DNA of 46,432 nt, from the NCBI GenBank assembly GCA_000257205.1, contig AEZC01000106.1, positions 1-46,432 on the forward strand, given 5' to 3'. Position numbers and translations under genes: made by a program. The notes beneath the pieces are model-generated. The model was not told the origin of the DNA. It searched no databases and saw only the letters and a list, made by a program, of their open reading frames with translations. The stretch comes from Vibrio ordalii ATCC 33509 (GTDB lineage: Bacteria > Pseudomonadota > Gammaproteobacteria > Enterobacterales > Vibrionaceae). Positions 38,443-46,432 of this stretch are shown here, one piece after another (the stretch's first letter is position 1; every line of letters starts with the position of its first letter).

Positions 38443-38820
38443 TCATTCTTCCGGTTCATCCCCTAAATCAGACAAGTATTCCAGCTCGCGATGGAGCAAG
38501 CTTTCATCTCCCATATTCAATTCAACTAAACGTTTCAAATGACCAATACTTTCAATATCAATGTGATCGATGCTGATACGAATAATGTTGTTTTGAATGT
38601 GGATCAGCTTGGCGACCAGATTAATAGTGACATCGCTGTCTGGAAGTGTGAAATGAACTTGTGCCATTTCATTGAGCACCAATTTGTCCGCGTCAGGGCA
38701 TGAGAGCAATAACCCATGCAGCGATAAATCTTGAATCGTCGTGGTGACGGTATGTTTACCTTGCAATAAGGTGGCAGGCATCTGATAGATGATGCGTGAA
38801 AAGCGACGTCTTTCAATCAT
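38443..38820 (-). CDS. PilZ-domain cyclic di-GMP binding protein (PlzA-like)
   Basis: A 125-residue protein made of a single PilZ domain. The c-di-GMP binding motifs are present: the RxxxR switch in ERRRFSRI (residues 3-8) and DLSLHG (D/NxSxxG, near 32-37). V. cholerae has a PilZ protein (PlzA, VC0697) at the same position between tyrA and ettA, which this matches. Partner and output are unknown to me. It is convergent with tyrA. The ATG 38820 has a GAGAG ribosome binding site. A third c-di-GMP related gene in the window besides vpsR and mbaA. Confidence 0.88.
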   Translation of the reverse strand: MIERRRFSRIIYQMPATLLQGKHTVTTTIQDLSLHGLLLSCPDADKLVLNEMAQVHFTLPDSDVTINLVAKLIHIQNNIIRISIDHIDIESIGHLKRLVELNMGDESLLHRELEYLSDLGDEPEE

Positions 38821-38965
38821 GGTACTCTCTCTTGTTGAGCGTTGACCTGTGCCAGCTTCGGCTCTGTATCGATCATTGAAAAATTATACCCATTAAGTTT
38901 AGACCTAATTGAAGGCAGTGTCGCGGATCCAGCATTTTGTTGTGTGATGGGTGATGTACAAGTAA

Positions 38966-38991
38966 CAAAAAGGCCGCAATAGATTGCGGCC
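38966..38991 (-). terminator. Rho-independent terminator after ettA
   Basis: GGCCGCAAT (38972-38980) pairs perfectly with ATTGCGGCC (38983-38991). On the minus strand a T run follows, 19 bases after the ettA stop. Confidence 0.92.
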
Positions 38992-39010
38992 AGAGACTTC
39001 AAATACAGAG

Positions 39011-40678
39011 TTATTTGGTCATACGCTTGTATTTAATGCGGTGTGGTTCTGCTGCTTGAGCGCCCAACGTCTGTTTTAACCACTCAGTGTATTCGCTGTA
39101 GTTGCCTTCATAGAATTTCACTTCACCTTCATCACGGTAGTCCAGAATGTGGGTCGCGATACGGTCTAGGAACCAACGGTCGTGCGAGATAACCATGGCG
39201 CAACCCGGGAATTCCAGCAGCGCCTCTTCCAATGCGCGTAGCGTTTCAACATCCAGATCGTTGGTTGGTTCGTCGAGTAATAGGACGTTACCGCCAGCTT
39301 TAAGCAATTTGGCTAAATGAACACGGTTGCGCTCACCGCCCGATAGCTGACCGAGCACTTTTTGTTGATCGACGCCTTTGAAGTTAAAGCGAGAGCAGTA
39401 AGCACGCGCAGGAATTTCAAAATTGTTGATCTTGATAATATCCGCCCCTTCAGAGATCTCTTGGAAGACGGTATTTTTGTCGTTCATGCTGTCACGGAAC
39501 TGATCAACCGAAGCTAGTTTCACGGTTGCACCCAATTCAATTTCACCAGAATCTGGTTGCTCTACGCCACTTAGCATTTTAAACAGCGTTGATTTACCCG
39601 CACCGTTAGCACCGATGATACCGACAATCGCTCCTTTCGGCATGCTAAATGACAAATTATCAATCAATACACGATCACCAAACGATTTGGTTAAGTTGCG
39701 AACTTCCAATACTTTGTCGCCTAAACGTTCGCCAGGCGGGATGAAGAGTTCGTTGGTTTCATTACGTTTTTGATGTTCAGTATTATTAAGTTCTTCAAAG
39801 CGTGCCATACGTGCTTTGGATTTTGCTTGGCGGCCTTTCGGGTTTTTACGAACCCATTCCAGCTCTTTTTCAATCGTTTTTTGGCGAGCACTCTCTTGAG
39901 ATGATTCTTGCTTTAAGCGTTCATCTTTCTGTTCGAGCCACGAGGTGTAGTTACCTTGCCAAGGAATGCCTTCGCCGCGGTCAAGTTCTAAAATCCAACC
40001 CGCAGCATTATCAAGGAAGTAACGGTCGTGGGTGATGGCGACGACTGTGCCTGAATAGTCGACAAGGAAGTGCTCTAGCCAAGCAACAGATTCCGCGTCT
40101 AAGTGGTTGGTTGGTTCGTCAAGCAGCAGCATGTCTGGCTTTTCAAGTAGCAAACGGCAGATCGCCACACGGCGGCGCTCACCACCAGACAAAACGGCGA
40201 TTTTAGCATCCCATTCTGGTAGACGAAGTGCATTGGCCGCACGTTCTAAAGCGTTCTCTAAATTATGGCCATCTTTGGCTTGAATCAGAGCCTCGAGCTC
40301 ACCTTGCTCTTTGGCTAACGCATCAAAATCGGCGTCGGGTTCTGCATATGCCGCATAAACAGCATCGAGGCGAGTTAGTGCGCCAGCCACATCAGAAACG
40401 GCCTCTTCCACCACTTCACGCACGGTTTTTGATTCATCGAGTACTGGTTCTTGAGGCAAGTAGCCGACTTTCAATCCTGCTTGCGGGCGTGCTTCTCCAT
40501 CAATATCAGTATCGATGCCAGCCATGATACGTAACAGGGTGGATTTACCTGAACCATTGAGACCTAAAACACCGATTTTAGCTCCAGGGAAAAAGCTCAG
40601 AGAGATGTCTTTGAGAATTTGACGCTTAGGCGGGACAATTTTACTCACCCGCGACATGGTATATACGTATTCAGCCAT
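39011..40678 (-). CDS. ettA: Energy-dependent translational throttle protein EttA (ABC-F)
   Basis: Soluble ABC-F ATPase that binds the ribosomal E site and gates entry into elongation according to ATP/ADP ratio. The 555-residue protein has two ABC domains with Walker A GLNGSGKST (near 41) and GANGAGKST (near 357), signatures LSGGERRR and LSGGERNR, and a charged interdomain linker (KQESSQESARQKTIEKELEW region). It has the arm insertion in domain 1 and no membrane segments. The length matches E. coli EttA (555). The ATG 40678 has AGGA upstream; the gene is monocistronic between plzA and the divergent slt. Confidence 0.96.
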   Translation of the reverse strand: MAEYVYTMSRVSKIVPPKRQILKDISLSFFPGAKIGVLGLNGSGKSTLLRIMAGIDTDIDGEARPQAGLKVGYLPQEPVLDESKTVREVVEEAVSDVAGALTRLDAVYAAYAEPDADFDALAKEQGELEALIQAKDGHNLENALERAANALRLPEWDAKIAVLSGGERRRVAICRLLLEKPDMLLLDEPTNHLDAESVAWLEHFLVDYSGTVVAITHDRYFLDNAAGWILELDRGEGIPWQGNYTSWLEQKDERLKQESSQESARQKTIEKELEWVRKNPKGRQAKSKARMARFEELNNTEHQKRNETNELFIPPGERLGDKVLEVRNLTKSFGDRVLIDNLSFSMPKGAIVGIIGANGAGKSTLFKMLSGVEQPDSGEIELGATVKLASVDQFRDSMNDKNTVFQEISEGADIIKINNFEIPARAYCSRFNFKGVDQQKVLGQLSGGERNRVHLAKLLKAGGNVLLLDEPTNDLDVETLRALEEALLEFPGCAMVISHDRWFLDRIATHILDYRDEGEVKFYEGNYSEYTEWLKQTLGAQAAEPHRIKYKRMTK

Positions 40679-40939
40679 TGCCGATTGTTCCTAATCTTAG
40701 TAACAGAAGAAAGTGGTCATTTTATACCAAAGCGATCGCATTTGTTACTAGGTACCTAATTTTTAGAGCTTAGATGGTGTTTTTCATCGATAAAAAAGTA
40801 ACGAAACATTAAGTTACTAAGTTCATATGTCGCACTTTTATGAATTTAATATTATTTACATCTATGGCCTTTACTTTTTTATCTAGAATCAGCGTAATGA
40901 AACGGAAATCACCTTGCTTTGGATAGGACGAGAGCACAC

Positions 40940-42889
40940 ATGACGCTCATGCATTTTATAAGACCGCAGCGATTGTTATCATCAATATTAGCCTTGAGCT
41001 CCTTGGTGTGCGGCACCGCGTTTTCAGGCGCAATAGAGGATTTGGATAGTCAACGAGAGCTGTACGATCAAGCGCAGAGGTGGCTTGATGAAGATAAAGT
41101 TGATGAAGCTAAAAAAATTAGAAATAAGATCAAAAACTATCCATTGACGCCTTATCTGGATTATCGATCTCTGCTGGTCGATATTGGTAATAAACCGCCA
41201 TTAGCGGTTCAGGTTTTTATCGATACACATCAAGATTTCCCTTTTTCAAACCGCATTCGAGCACCGTATTTAGATGCGTTGGCGGCGAAAGGGAAATGGG
41301 CCACCTTGCTTGATTTTCAAAAAAAGGAGCCGAATGATGAGTCTTATCGTTGCCACTATTACAACGCGCACTACCAAACAGGCCATAGAGATATTGCGTT
41401 CAAAGGCGCGCAAAAACTATGGCTCAGTGGCAGTAGCATTTCCGATGCTTGCGATCCACTTTTTACTGCATTGAGTGAACATGGTGGGTTAAGTGATGAT
41501 TTGCTACTCAAGCGAATGTTACTGGCGTTTGAGGGGCGTAATTTGACGTTAATGAAATTCTTACAGAAAAAGTTAACCAAGCCAAAATCGCAAGTAATGG
41601 CGCAAGCGATGATTGCGCTCTATAACTCGCCAGACAATGTACTGGCTTTTGCTCAGCAACACTCCAATGGTGATTTTAATCAGCAGTCAATTCAATTTGC
41701 TCTAGAAAAACTAGCACGCCAAGATGCGAAGTTTGCACAAAGCGTGTATCAAACTCTTTTCGATCAGAAAATACTGGCGGATGCTTATCAGCGTCCTATT
41801 GCAGAATATATAGCCAGAATATTACTTGATACCGAGGAGCAAGCACTCGCAAACTGGCGAGATAATGTGATAGCACAAAGCTCAAACAGTCTCTTACTTG
41901 AGCTGAGGATCCGCAAGGCACTGACCGCAGGTCATTGGGATGAAGTGAAATTCTGGACAGAACAGCTCCCCGCCGATGAAAAAGCCAGCTTACGCTGGCA
42001 GTATTGGCTTGGGCGGGCGGATATTGCGTTGGGGGATGACGCCAAAGGATTACAACGTTTAAGTGCGATGGTAGGACAACGTAATTTTTACAGTGTAGCG
42101 GCCGCCAATATGGTGAAACAGTCTGTTAATTATCCGAGTTCATCAATTACTTTAAACCCCAAGCTACTGACAGCGCATAAAAAAACGTTATTACGAATCC
42201 AAGAGCTGATTGAACGAGATAAAATCGCGGCTGCAAAAAGTGAATGGAAATGGCTACTAGAGCGCGTCGGTACAAAAGAAAAAGAGATGCTAGCGGCCTA
42301 CGCGGATTCTCAGCACTGGTATAGTTTGACCGTAACGGCCTCGATCGCGGCTCAGATGTGGGACAATATACAATTGCGTTTTCCGTTAGCCCATCAATGG
42401 TGGTTTAATTTTTATGGCGAAAAACATGGTATTGATCCGATTATGTTGATGTCACTTGCTCGCCAAGAAAGCGGAATGGATGTCGAGGCTCAATCACCCG
42501 TAGGTGCTCGTGGCATCATGCAAGTTATGCCGAGTACGGCTAAGTACACAGCTAAAAAATATCAGTTGGCCTATAACGATGAGCAAGAGTTATATGAGGT
42601 GGGCAAAAATATCGAAATAGGCAGCCATTACTTAAATGGCTTATTAAAACAATACGGAGACAACCGTATTTTGGCATTGGCTGCTTATAATGCGGGGCCA
42701 AATCGTGTCAATCAGTGGCGAGAGAAGACACAAGGCAAGTTAGATGCCTACGCTTTTATTGAAGCGATCCCTTTTCGAGAAACACGTGGGTATGTGCAAA
42801 ATATTTTGATGTTTGAGACTTACTACCGAGATTTGATGGGCATTGAAGGTGAATTTCTCAACCAAGATGAGCTCAATACAAAATATTAA
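40940..42889 (+). CDS. slt: Soluble lytic murein transglycosylase Slt70-type
   Basis: Periplasmic exolytic transglycosylase that cuts glycan strands to 1,6-anhydro-MurNAc products, which feed the recycling enzymes nagZ, anmK and murQ also in this window. The protein of about 649 residues has a signal peptide (LLSSILALSSLVCGTAFSGA), a long alpha-superhelical U domain, and a C-terminal SLT domain. The catalytic Glu lies in ARQESGMDVEAQSPVGARG, followed by IMQVMPSTAK and ALAAYNAGPNRV. I chose ATG 40940, with AGGA upstream; ATG 40949 is also possible. trpR follows after 58 bases, as slt-trpR do in E. coli. Confidence 0.94.
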   Translation: MTLMHFIRPQRLLSSILALSSLVCGTAFSGAIEDLDSQRELYDQAQRWLDEDKVDEAKKIRNKIKNYPLTPYLDYRSLLVDIGNKPPLAVQVFIDTHQDFPFSNRIRAPYLDALAAKGKWATLLDFQKKEPNDESYRCHYYNAHYQTGHRDIAFKGAQKLWLSGSSISDACDPLFTALSEHGGLSDDLLLKRMLLAFEGRNLTLMKFLQKKLTKPKSQVMAQAMIALYNSPDNVLAFAQQHSNGDFNQQSIQFALEKLARQDAKFAQSVYQTLFDQKILADAYQRPIAEYIARILLDTEEQALANWRDNVIAQSSNSLLLELRIRKALTAGHWDEVKFWTEQLPADEKASLRWQYWLGRADIALGDDAKGLQRLSAMVGQRNFYSVAAANMVKQSVNYPSSSITLNPKLLTAHKKTLLRIQELIERDKIAAAKSEWKWLLERVGTKEKEMLAAYADSQHWYSLTVTASIAAQMWDNIQLRFPLAHQWWFNFYGEKHGIDPIMLMSLARQESGMDVEAQSPVGARGIMQVMPSTAKYTAKKYQLAYNDEQELYEVGKNIEIGSHYLNGLLKQYGDNRILALAAYNAGPNRVNQWREKTQGKLDAYAFIEAIPFRETRGYVQNILMFETYYRDLMGIEGEFLNQDELNTKY

Positions 42890-42911
42890 TTCCAATACAA
42901 AGTGAAAGTTC

Positions 42912-42944
42912 TACAATAGCGGAACGTATCACTTAGCGAGTACA
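42912..42944 (+). promoter_or_regulatory. trpR promoter minus-10 and TrpR operator
   Basis: TACAAT (42912-42917) is a good minus-10. Downstream, 42926-42943 reads GTATCACTTAGCGAGTAC, 14 of 18 identical to the E. coli trpR operator as I recall it, including TTAGCGAGTAC exactly. This supports autorepression of trpR. Confidence 0.7.
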
Positions 42945-42947
42945 TTC

Positions 42948-43247
42948 ATGCCACACCAACCTGAGTACACTGATTGGCAGCAGTTAATGGAATTGGTTAA
43001 ATCTGCCACAGAGCAAGAGCAGCACACCATGCTACTCACCATGATGATGACCCCAGATGAGCGAGATGCGCTCGTGGCGCGTGCGAACATCTTATGTGAG
43101 CTACTTAAAGGGGAGTTATCACAGCGGCAGATTAGCCAATTGCTCGGAGTGGGAATTGCGACCATTACGCGCGGCTCAAATGAGCTCAAAAGTAAATCAG
43201 AACAAGAAAAGTCGCAATTAGCTGCTTTGCTACTCAAGGTGTCTTAG
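42948..43247 (+). CDS. trpR: Trp operon repressor TrpR
   Basis: Tryptophan-activated repressor, a 99-residue all-helical dimer. The helix-turn-helix is visible in LSQRQISQLLGVGIATITRGSNELK (residues about 63-87), and the preceding MMMTPDERDALVARANI forms the dimer core. The length is close to E. coli TrpR (108). The operator at 42926 lies directly in front of the start codon, so the gene probably regulates itself. It is convergent with yjjX. Confidence 0.95.
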   Translation: MPHQPEYTDWQQLMELVKSATEQEQHTMLLTMMMTPDERDALVARANILCELLKGELSQRQISQLLGVGIATITRGSNELKSKSEQEKSQLAALLLKVS

Positions 43248-43271
43248 TGACCCCTTGAGTTTGCCAGCTTT

Positions 43272-43799
43272 TTACAAATTAGCAGGAAAATGCTCTGGGT
43301 TGATAAAAGGGATTAGTGCGAGAATCAACGCTTGATGGTAGACCGAGCTGCGAGTGAGCTGGTTATGAGTAAGCACGCTTATTGCCCCACCTTTCTGTTT
43401 GATATTTTGGCAGTCAAACAGTTTATCCATTACATCGCCTAGCTCATTTTCATGGCTTAACAGCTTCAATACTTGAGGTGGTAGCATTAAGCTGGCTGAG
43501 CGAGATTCTCCTCTATGAGTGGTAGATGCAATCACCATCCATGCAAAAGTCACGGTATTCTCAATGCCAGCTTCTAATCCAACGTAGTAATCTGCCGTAG
43601 GATCTTGCTCTTTCGCATTTCGTACGCGATTAAGTGCACCTAGGTGAGTTTCTTCATCTGTCATCGGTTGAGCCGCGACACCACTGGGCACACTCACGCC
43701 TTTAAATGAGAAAATACCCTGTGGAAAGGTATTTTCAAATGCACTTTTGACGGCATTGATTTTGGCCGGGTTAAGAGAGGCAATGATCACGTTTTTCAT
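43272..43799 (-). CDS. yjjX: Inosine/xanthosine triphosphatase YjjX
   Basis: House-cleaning NTPase (NTPase YjjX family) that hydrolyses ITP and XTP to keep damaged purines out of nucleic acids. The 175-residue protein begins VIIASLNPAKINAVKSAF, the family's nucleotide-binding start, and contains ADYYVGLEAGIE (near 71) and ISVLTHNQLTRSSVY (near 139). Its ATG (43799) lies inside the last codons of mbaA, a 29-base overlap, so translation is probably coupled. It is the last gene of the nspS-mbaA-yjjX unit. The biochemical role has no obvious link with polyamine signalling. Confidence 0.9.
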   Translation of the reverse strand: MKNVIIASLNPAKINAVKSAFENTFPQGIFSFKGVSVPSGVAAQPMTDEETHLGALNRVRNAKEQDPTADYYVGLEAGIENTVTFAWMVIASTTHRGESRSASLMLPPQVLKLLSHENELGDVMDKLFDCQNIKQKGGAISVLTHNQLTRSSVYHQALILALIPFINPEHFPANL

Positions 43800-46125
43800 A
43801 AACAGCGTTTAACTCTTTTTGTTGTTGATGCCATGAAACCAACGCATTTAATGGCATCGGTTTGGCGAAATAGTAGCCTTGCATAAAATCACATTGGTAA
43901 TCAGCAAGCCAATGATGCATCTCTTTACTTTCAATACCTTCGGCGGTGACTTGCATTGATTGAGAATGACAAAGTTCGATCAAAGGTTTAATGACTTTGT
44001 GATTATTCGTGGTGATGAGTGTATCTAAAAAAAGACGATCAAACTTAATTTTTTGTACGGGATACTGAACCAATTGAGTAATAGAGGTGTAACCAGAACC
44101 AAAATCATCAATTGCTAAGCCGTAGCCCAGGTGCGATAGTTCGTGAAGTAGCGGAAAACCTTTTGAATTGGTTGAAAAAGTTTCTGTAATTTCAAAATCA
44201 ATCAAATGAGGAGGAACCGCATTCTCCTGTGCGTGTTTATGAATATAATGAGCCAATTGCAAAGAGTTTAATTCTGCTGATGAAAGGTTAATTGATAACT
44301 GAACAGGGTGTTCAAATATCGCTTGCAGTGCGTGGAAATCCTCGAAAGCTGAACGGACGACCCAGCGATCAATGTTGCCAAATAACCCGGTTTGTTCGGC
44401 TATCGGAATAAATTCTTTTGGTGAAATCGTACCGAGCAGCTTGGATTCCCAACGAAGTAAAACTTCAAATCCTGAGACTGTATTACCTGCACGATTTAAA
44501 TAAGGTTGATAGACCAAGCTAAATTCCTGATCAAAATCACCTCGGCGTAATGCTTGCTCAATATTGGCTCTGCGCAGAACACCCTTATTGAGCTCTGGCG
44601 AGTAGTAAGCTATTTGGTTCTTCCCAGCATTTTTTGCTTGATACATGGCCGTATCAGCATTAGATAATAATTTTTCTAAGGCATAGCCATCGGTTGGGTA
44701 GGTAGCGATACCAATACTTGCTGTGATCGGAAAATTTCCGAGCGGTGAATTATGCTGGTTTTGTAATGGGATCAATAGCTGAGTGGCAAATTCGCTTGCC
44801 GCTTGTATAAAATTACTATCAGGTGTAGAAATAAAAATTGAAAACTCATCCCCTGATAGTCGCGCTGCTAGGCTTTTTACTTGATACTTTTCAAAGAAAA
44901 AGTGGCGCAATGAGCCAATATGCTGTGCAAAGTTGGCTAATAATGCATCACCGACCTGATGGCCGTATTTGTCATTAACGTATTTGAAATTATCTAAATC
45001 AATATATAGAACCCAGATGTTATCTGTGTGCTTTGCTTTGGATAGCACTCTTTCTACTGATTGCTGAAAGTGGTGACGATTAGCCAGTTTGGTCAGATGA
45101 TCGTATTCAGCAAGCGCTTTCGTTTTCTTATATGTGGTATCAAGCTCCTGATACATATCGTAAAAACGAGAGGATAATCGACCAATTTCATCGTTGCTAT
45201 TGAGTGTTTCGATATTGTCACGTTGCTTATTTTCGACCTCTTTTAGCTGTTGATCTAATTGAGATATGGGTTTAATGACATATCGATACAGTAAATACAA
45301 GAGTAGCAATACAGTGACTAATGTCGATATTCCAAATGATAATGCCAATCGTTTTTTAATTGCATAAAGTTTGTCGTTAATTAGATACTGTGCAGGATCA
45401 AGCGTGGCATACAGATCAGATTTTAATTCAACCGTTTGCGTCAAGCCTACTTTTTTAATATCGGGCCTATCAGTAAAAAATATGGAGCTTTGGTTATCAA
45501 ATTCTATTTTTGTTTTCAGTCGATTAAAGGGCTCTAAGGCGACAAAAACAACCACAAAGAAAATTTTATCGCGGTTATAACTCAGCGGAGTGGTGAGTGT
45601 CTGTGTATCTAAGACATCATAGCGAACGAAAACGTCTTCACCACTCGAATTTGTCGTATAGTCAATATAAGAGGTCTTTTGCGTGTTATAAAAAGTATCT
45701 TGAATATGACTAAGTATTTTAGTGTCAATTTTTGCAAAAGGATCACCACTATTTTCAGCGTAATAAAGCACATTTTTACTGCCATCTAAAATCGACAATG
45801 CAATAAAACGATTCTCTTGAGCTTGAAGGATATCTAAGGTCTGTTGGAAGTTATCAACCAACTCTAATTCCCGATAAGGATTGCGCTCATGTGTGATGTA
45901 ATGACGAATGATATCGCTTTTCGTTAGAGTGTAAGCGTAGCTATTCACAAGGTATTGAGTTTGACGAAAGTGCCCTGCGAGTTTTTCCATACTCAGTTGA
46001 AGATAGCTTTCCTCTCTTTTTAGTAAAGCATCTTTCTGATTTGAGTAGATAATGTAACTTGATGCCACTGCACTGAGAAGAATAACCGGTGTTACCAGCA
46101 ACAGAATTCTATTGTTGAGCTTCAT
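43771..46125 (-). CDS. mbaA: GGDEF/EAL-domain membrane protein MbaA
   Basis: Inner membrane regulator of cyclic di-GMP and biofilm that acts with the periplasmic polyamine-binding NspS. The 784-residue protein has TM1 (about 7-27), a periplasmic domain of about 230 residues, TM2 (about 265-285), HAMP (about 286-338), GGDEF (about 345-505) and EAL (about 520-770). The active-site motifs are SGDEF (424-428) and EVL (in SGFEVLLRW), as in V. cholerae MbaA as I recall it. The EAL domain retains DFGSGYTS and other catalytic residues. It overlaps nspS by 17 bases upstream and yjjX by 29 bases downstream, a tight operon. Confidence 0.94.
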   Translation of the reverse strand: MKLNNRILLLVTPVILLSAVASSYIIYSNQKDALLKREESYLQLSMEKLAGHFRQTQYLVNSYAYTLTKSDIIRHYITHERNPYRELELVDNFQQTLDILQAQENRFIALSILDGSKNVLYYAENSGDPFAKIDTKILSHIQDTFYNTQKTSYIDYTTNSSGEDVFVRYDVLDTQTLTTPLSYNRDKIFFVVVFVALEPFNRLKTKIEFDNQSSIFFTDRPDIKKVGLTQTVELKSDLYATLDPAQYLINDKLYAIKKRLALSFGISTLVTVLLLLYLLYRYVIKPISQLDQQLKEVENKQRDNIETLNSNDEIGRLSSRFYDMYQELDTTYKKTKALAEYDHLTKLANRHHFQQSVERVLSKAKHTDNIWVLYIDLDNFKYVNDKYGHQVGDALLANFAQHIGSLRHFFFEKYQVKSLAARLSGDEFSIFISTPDSNFIQAASEFATQLLIPLQNQHNSPLGNFPITASIGIATYPTDGYALEKLLSNADTAMYQAKNAGKNQIAYYSPELNKGVLRRANIEQALRRGDFDQEFSLVYQPYLNRAGNTVSGFEVLLRWESKLLGTISPKEFIPIAEQTGLFGNIDRWVVRSAFEDFHALQAIFEHPVQLSINLSSAELNSLQLAHYIHKHAQENAVPPHLIDFEITETFSTNSKGFPLLHELSHLGYGLAIDDFGSGYTSITQLVQYPVQKIKFDRLFLDTLITTNNHKVIKPLIELCHSQSMQVTAEGIESKEMHHWLADYQCDFMQGYYFAKPMPLNALVSWHQQQKELNAVYEKRDHCLS

Positions 46126-46432
46126 GTTGTTCCAAAATACTGTTAATGATTTTTGCTCTCAAACTAAGGTCTTCTGGGAGCAATTCGCTATCAATAATGC
46201 TTTGTTCTAACAAAGCAGGATCTGGAAATAATGATGCATCATTTAGGTAACTATCTGGCATTAAATTTAGGGCACTTAAGTTCGGTGTCGCAGCTTTAAT
46301 ATCTTTTGCATTGATTGCAGCAACTTCTGGACTCAATAAGTGATTTATAAATGCTTTTGCTTGCTCTTTATTTTTTGAATTACTGTTGATGGCTAAACAA
46401 TCAACCCAAATATAGGGTTGGCCTTGTGGGGT
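46109..46432 (-). CDS. nspS: Norspermidine/spermidine-binding sensor NspS, C-terminal part
   Basis: The last 107 residues of a PotD-type periplasmic polyamine-binding protein, cut by the right edge of the window. The segment PYIWVDCLAINSNSKNKEQA then KAFINHLLSPEVAA is the conserved C-terminal part of PotD-like proteins, where the bound ligand is contacted. NspS senses norspermidine and spermidine and controls MbaA. The stop overlaps the mbaA start by 17 bases, and this pairing is what identifies it as NspS rather than a transport component: no potABC genes follow. Confidence 0.9.
   Translation of the reverse strand, partial: TPQGQPYIWVDCLAINSNSKNKEQAKAFINHLLSPEVAAINAKDIKAATPNLSALNLMPDSYLNDASLFPDPALLEQSIIDSELLPEDLSLRAKIINSILEQHEAQQ

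Noticed and set aside
38415..38449. GC-rich hairpin between tyrA and the PilZ gene as a bidirectional terminator
   Set aside because: A seven-pair stem exists but there is no T tract, and it runs into the PilZ stop region; too weak to call.
38817..39002. Minus-strand 61-codon ORF between ettA and the PilZ gene, with a Cys-containing hydrophobic start
   Set aside because: It overlaps the ettA terminator hairpin, has no good ribosome binding site and no family resemblance; the PilZ gene begins at its end with its own GAGAG site.

Overview
This window is a stretch of chromosome from a gammaproteobacterium of the genus Vibrio. The evidence is recognisable Vibrio-type proteins (VpsR, HlyU, NptA, PlzA-like PilZ protein, MbaA, NspS) in an order that matches, from memory, the V. 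cholerae chromosome 1 segment from srmB to nspS. Several proteins (LspA, NagZ, HlyU) differ from remembered V. cholerae sequences at many residues, so a relative of V. cholerae is more likely than V. cholerae itself; the species cannot be fixed from sequence alone. Base composition and codon use look even. There is no insertion sequence, phage, integron, CRISPR array, rRNA or tRNA that I can see: this is core genome, not an island.

Layout. 1-6.6 kb: srmB and trmN6 (minus), brnQ, then prfB (with its programmed +1 frameshift) and lysS. 6.8-8.9 kb: vpsR, the biofilm activator, followed by a 39-codon small ORF and a small DUF1127-like protein. 8.9-10.8 kb: tas and mutH (minus). 10.76-11.36 kb: a 604-base non-coding region with DnaA boxes, in the same mutH-rppH position as the E. 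coli DARS2 locus. 11.4-16.7 kb: rppH, ptsP, a TauE/SafE permease, lgt, thyA. 16.7-19.8 kb: nptA (minus), nhaR and hlyU. 19.9-28.1 kb: rpsT (minus), murJ, then ribF-ileS-lspA and fkpB-ispH. 28.1-30.2 kb: a CstA/BtsT-type pyruvate transporter (minus) and a small lipoprotein. 30.2-33.4 kb: peptidoglycan recycling (anmK-murQ minus, nagZ plus). 33.4-35.8 kb: a BtsS/BtsR-like LytTR two-component system (minus). 36.0-38.4 kb: aroF-tyrA behind TyrR boxes. 38.4-43.3 kb: a PilZ protein, ettA, slt and trpR with its operator. 43.3-46.4 kb: nspS (cut by the window edge)-mbaA-yjjX as an overlapping operon.

Themes. Cyclic di-GMP and biofilm control recur: VpsR, the PilZ protein and the NspS-MbaA polyamine-responsive pair. 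The pyruvate circuit is physically visible: the LytTR regulator lies 4 kb from a transporter gene whose upstream region carries three direct repeats at an exact 20-base period, close to the known E. coli BtsR motif. Aromatic amino acid control shows as TyrR boxes before aroF-tyrA and a TrpR operator before trpR.

Integrity. Three genes are broken as sequenced: nptA has an in-frame TAG at codon 14, nhaR has one extra base in a T run, and the btsR-like regulator has one extra base near an A run. srmB may also stop early, because an in-frame lysine-rich tail follows its TAG. These could be true mutations or assembly errors, and reads covering the positions would decide. No wholly new system is evident. 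The least explained items are the hlyU upstream G-quadruplex motif, the 39-codon ORF after vpsR, and the architecture of the DnaA-box region.
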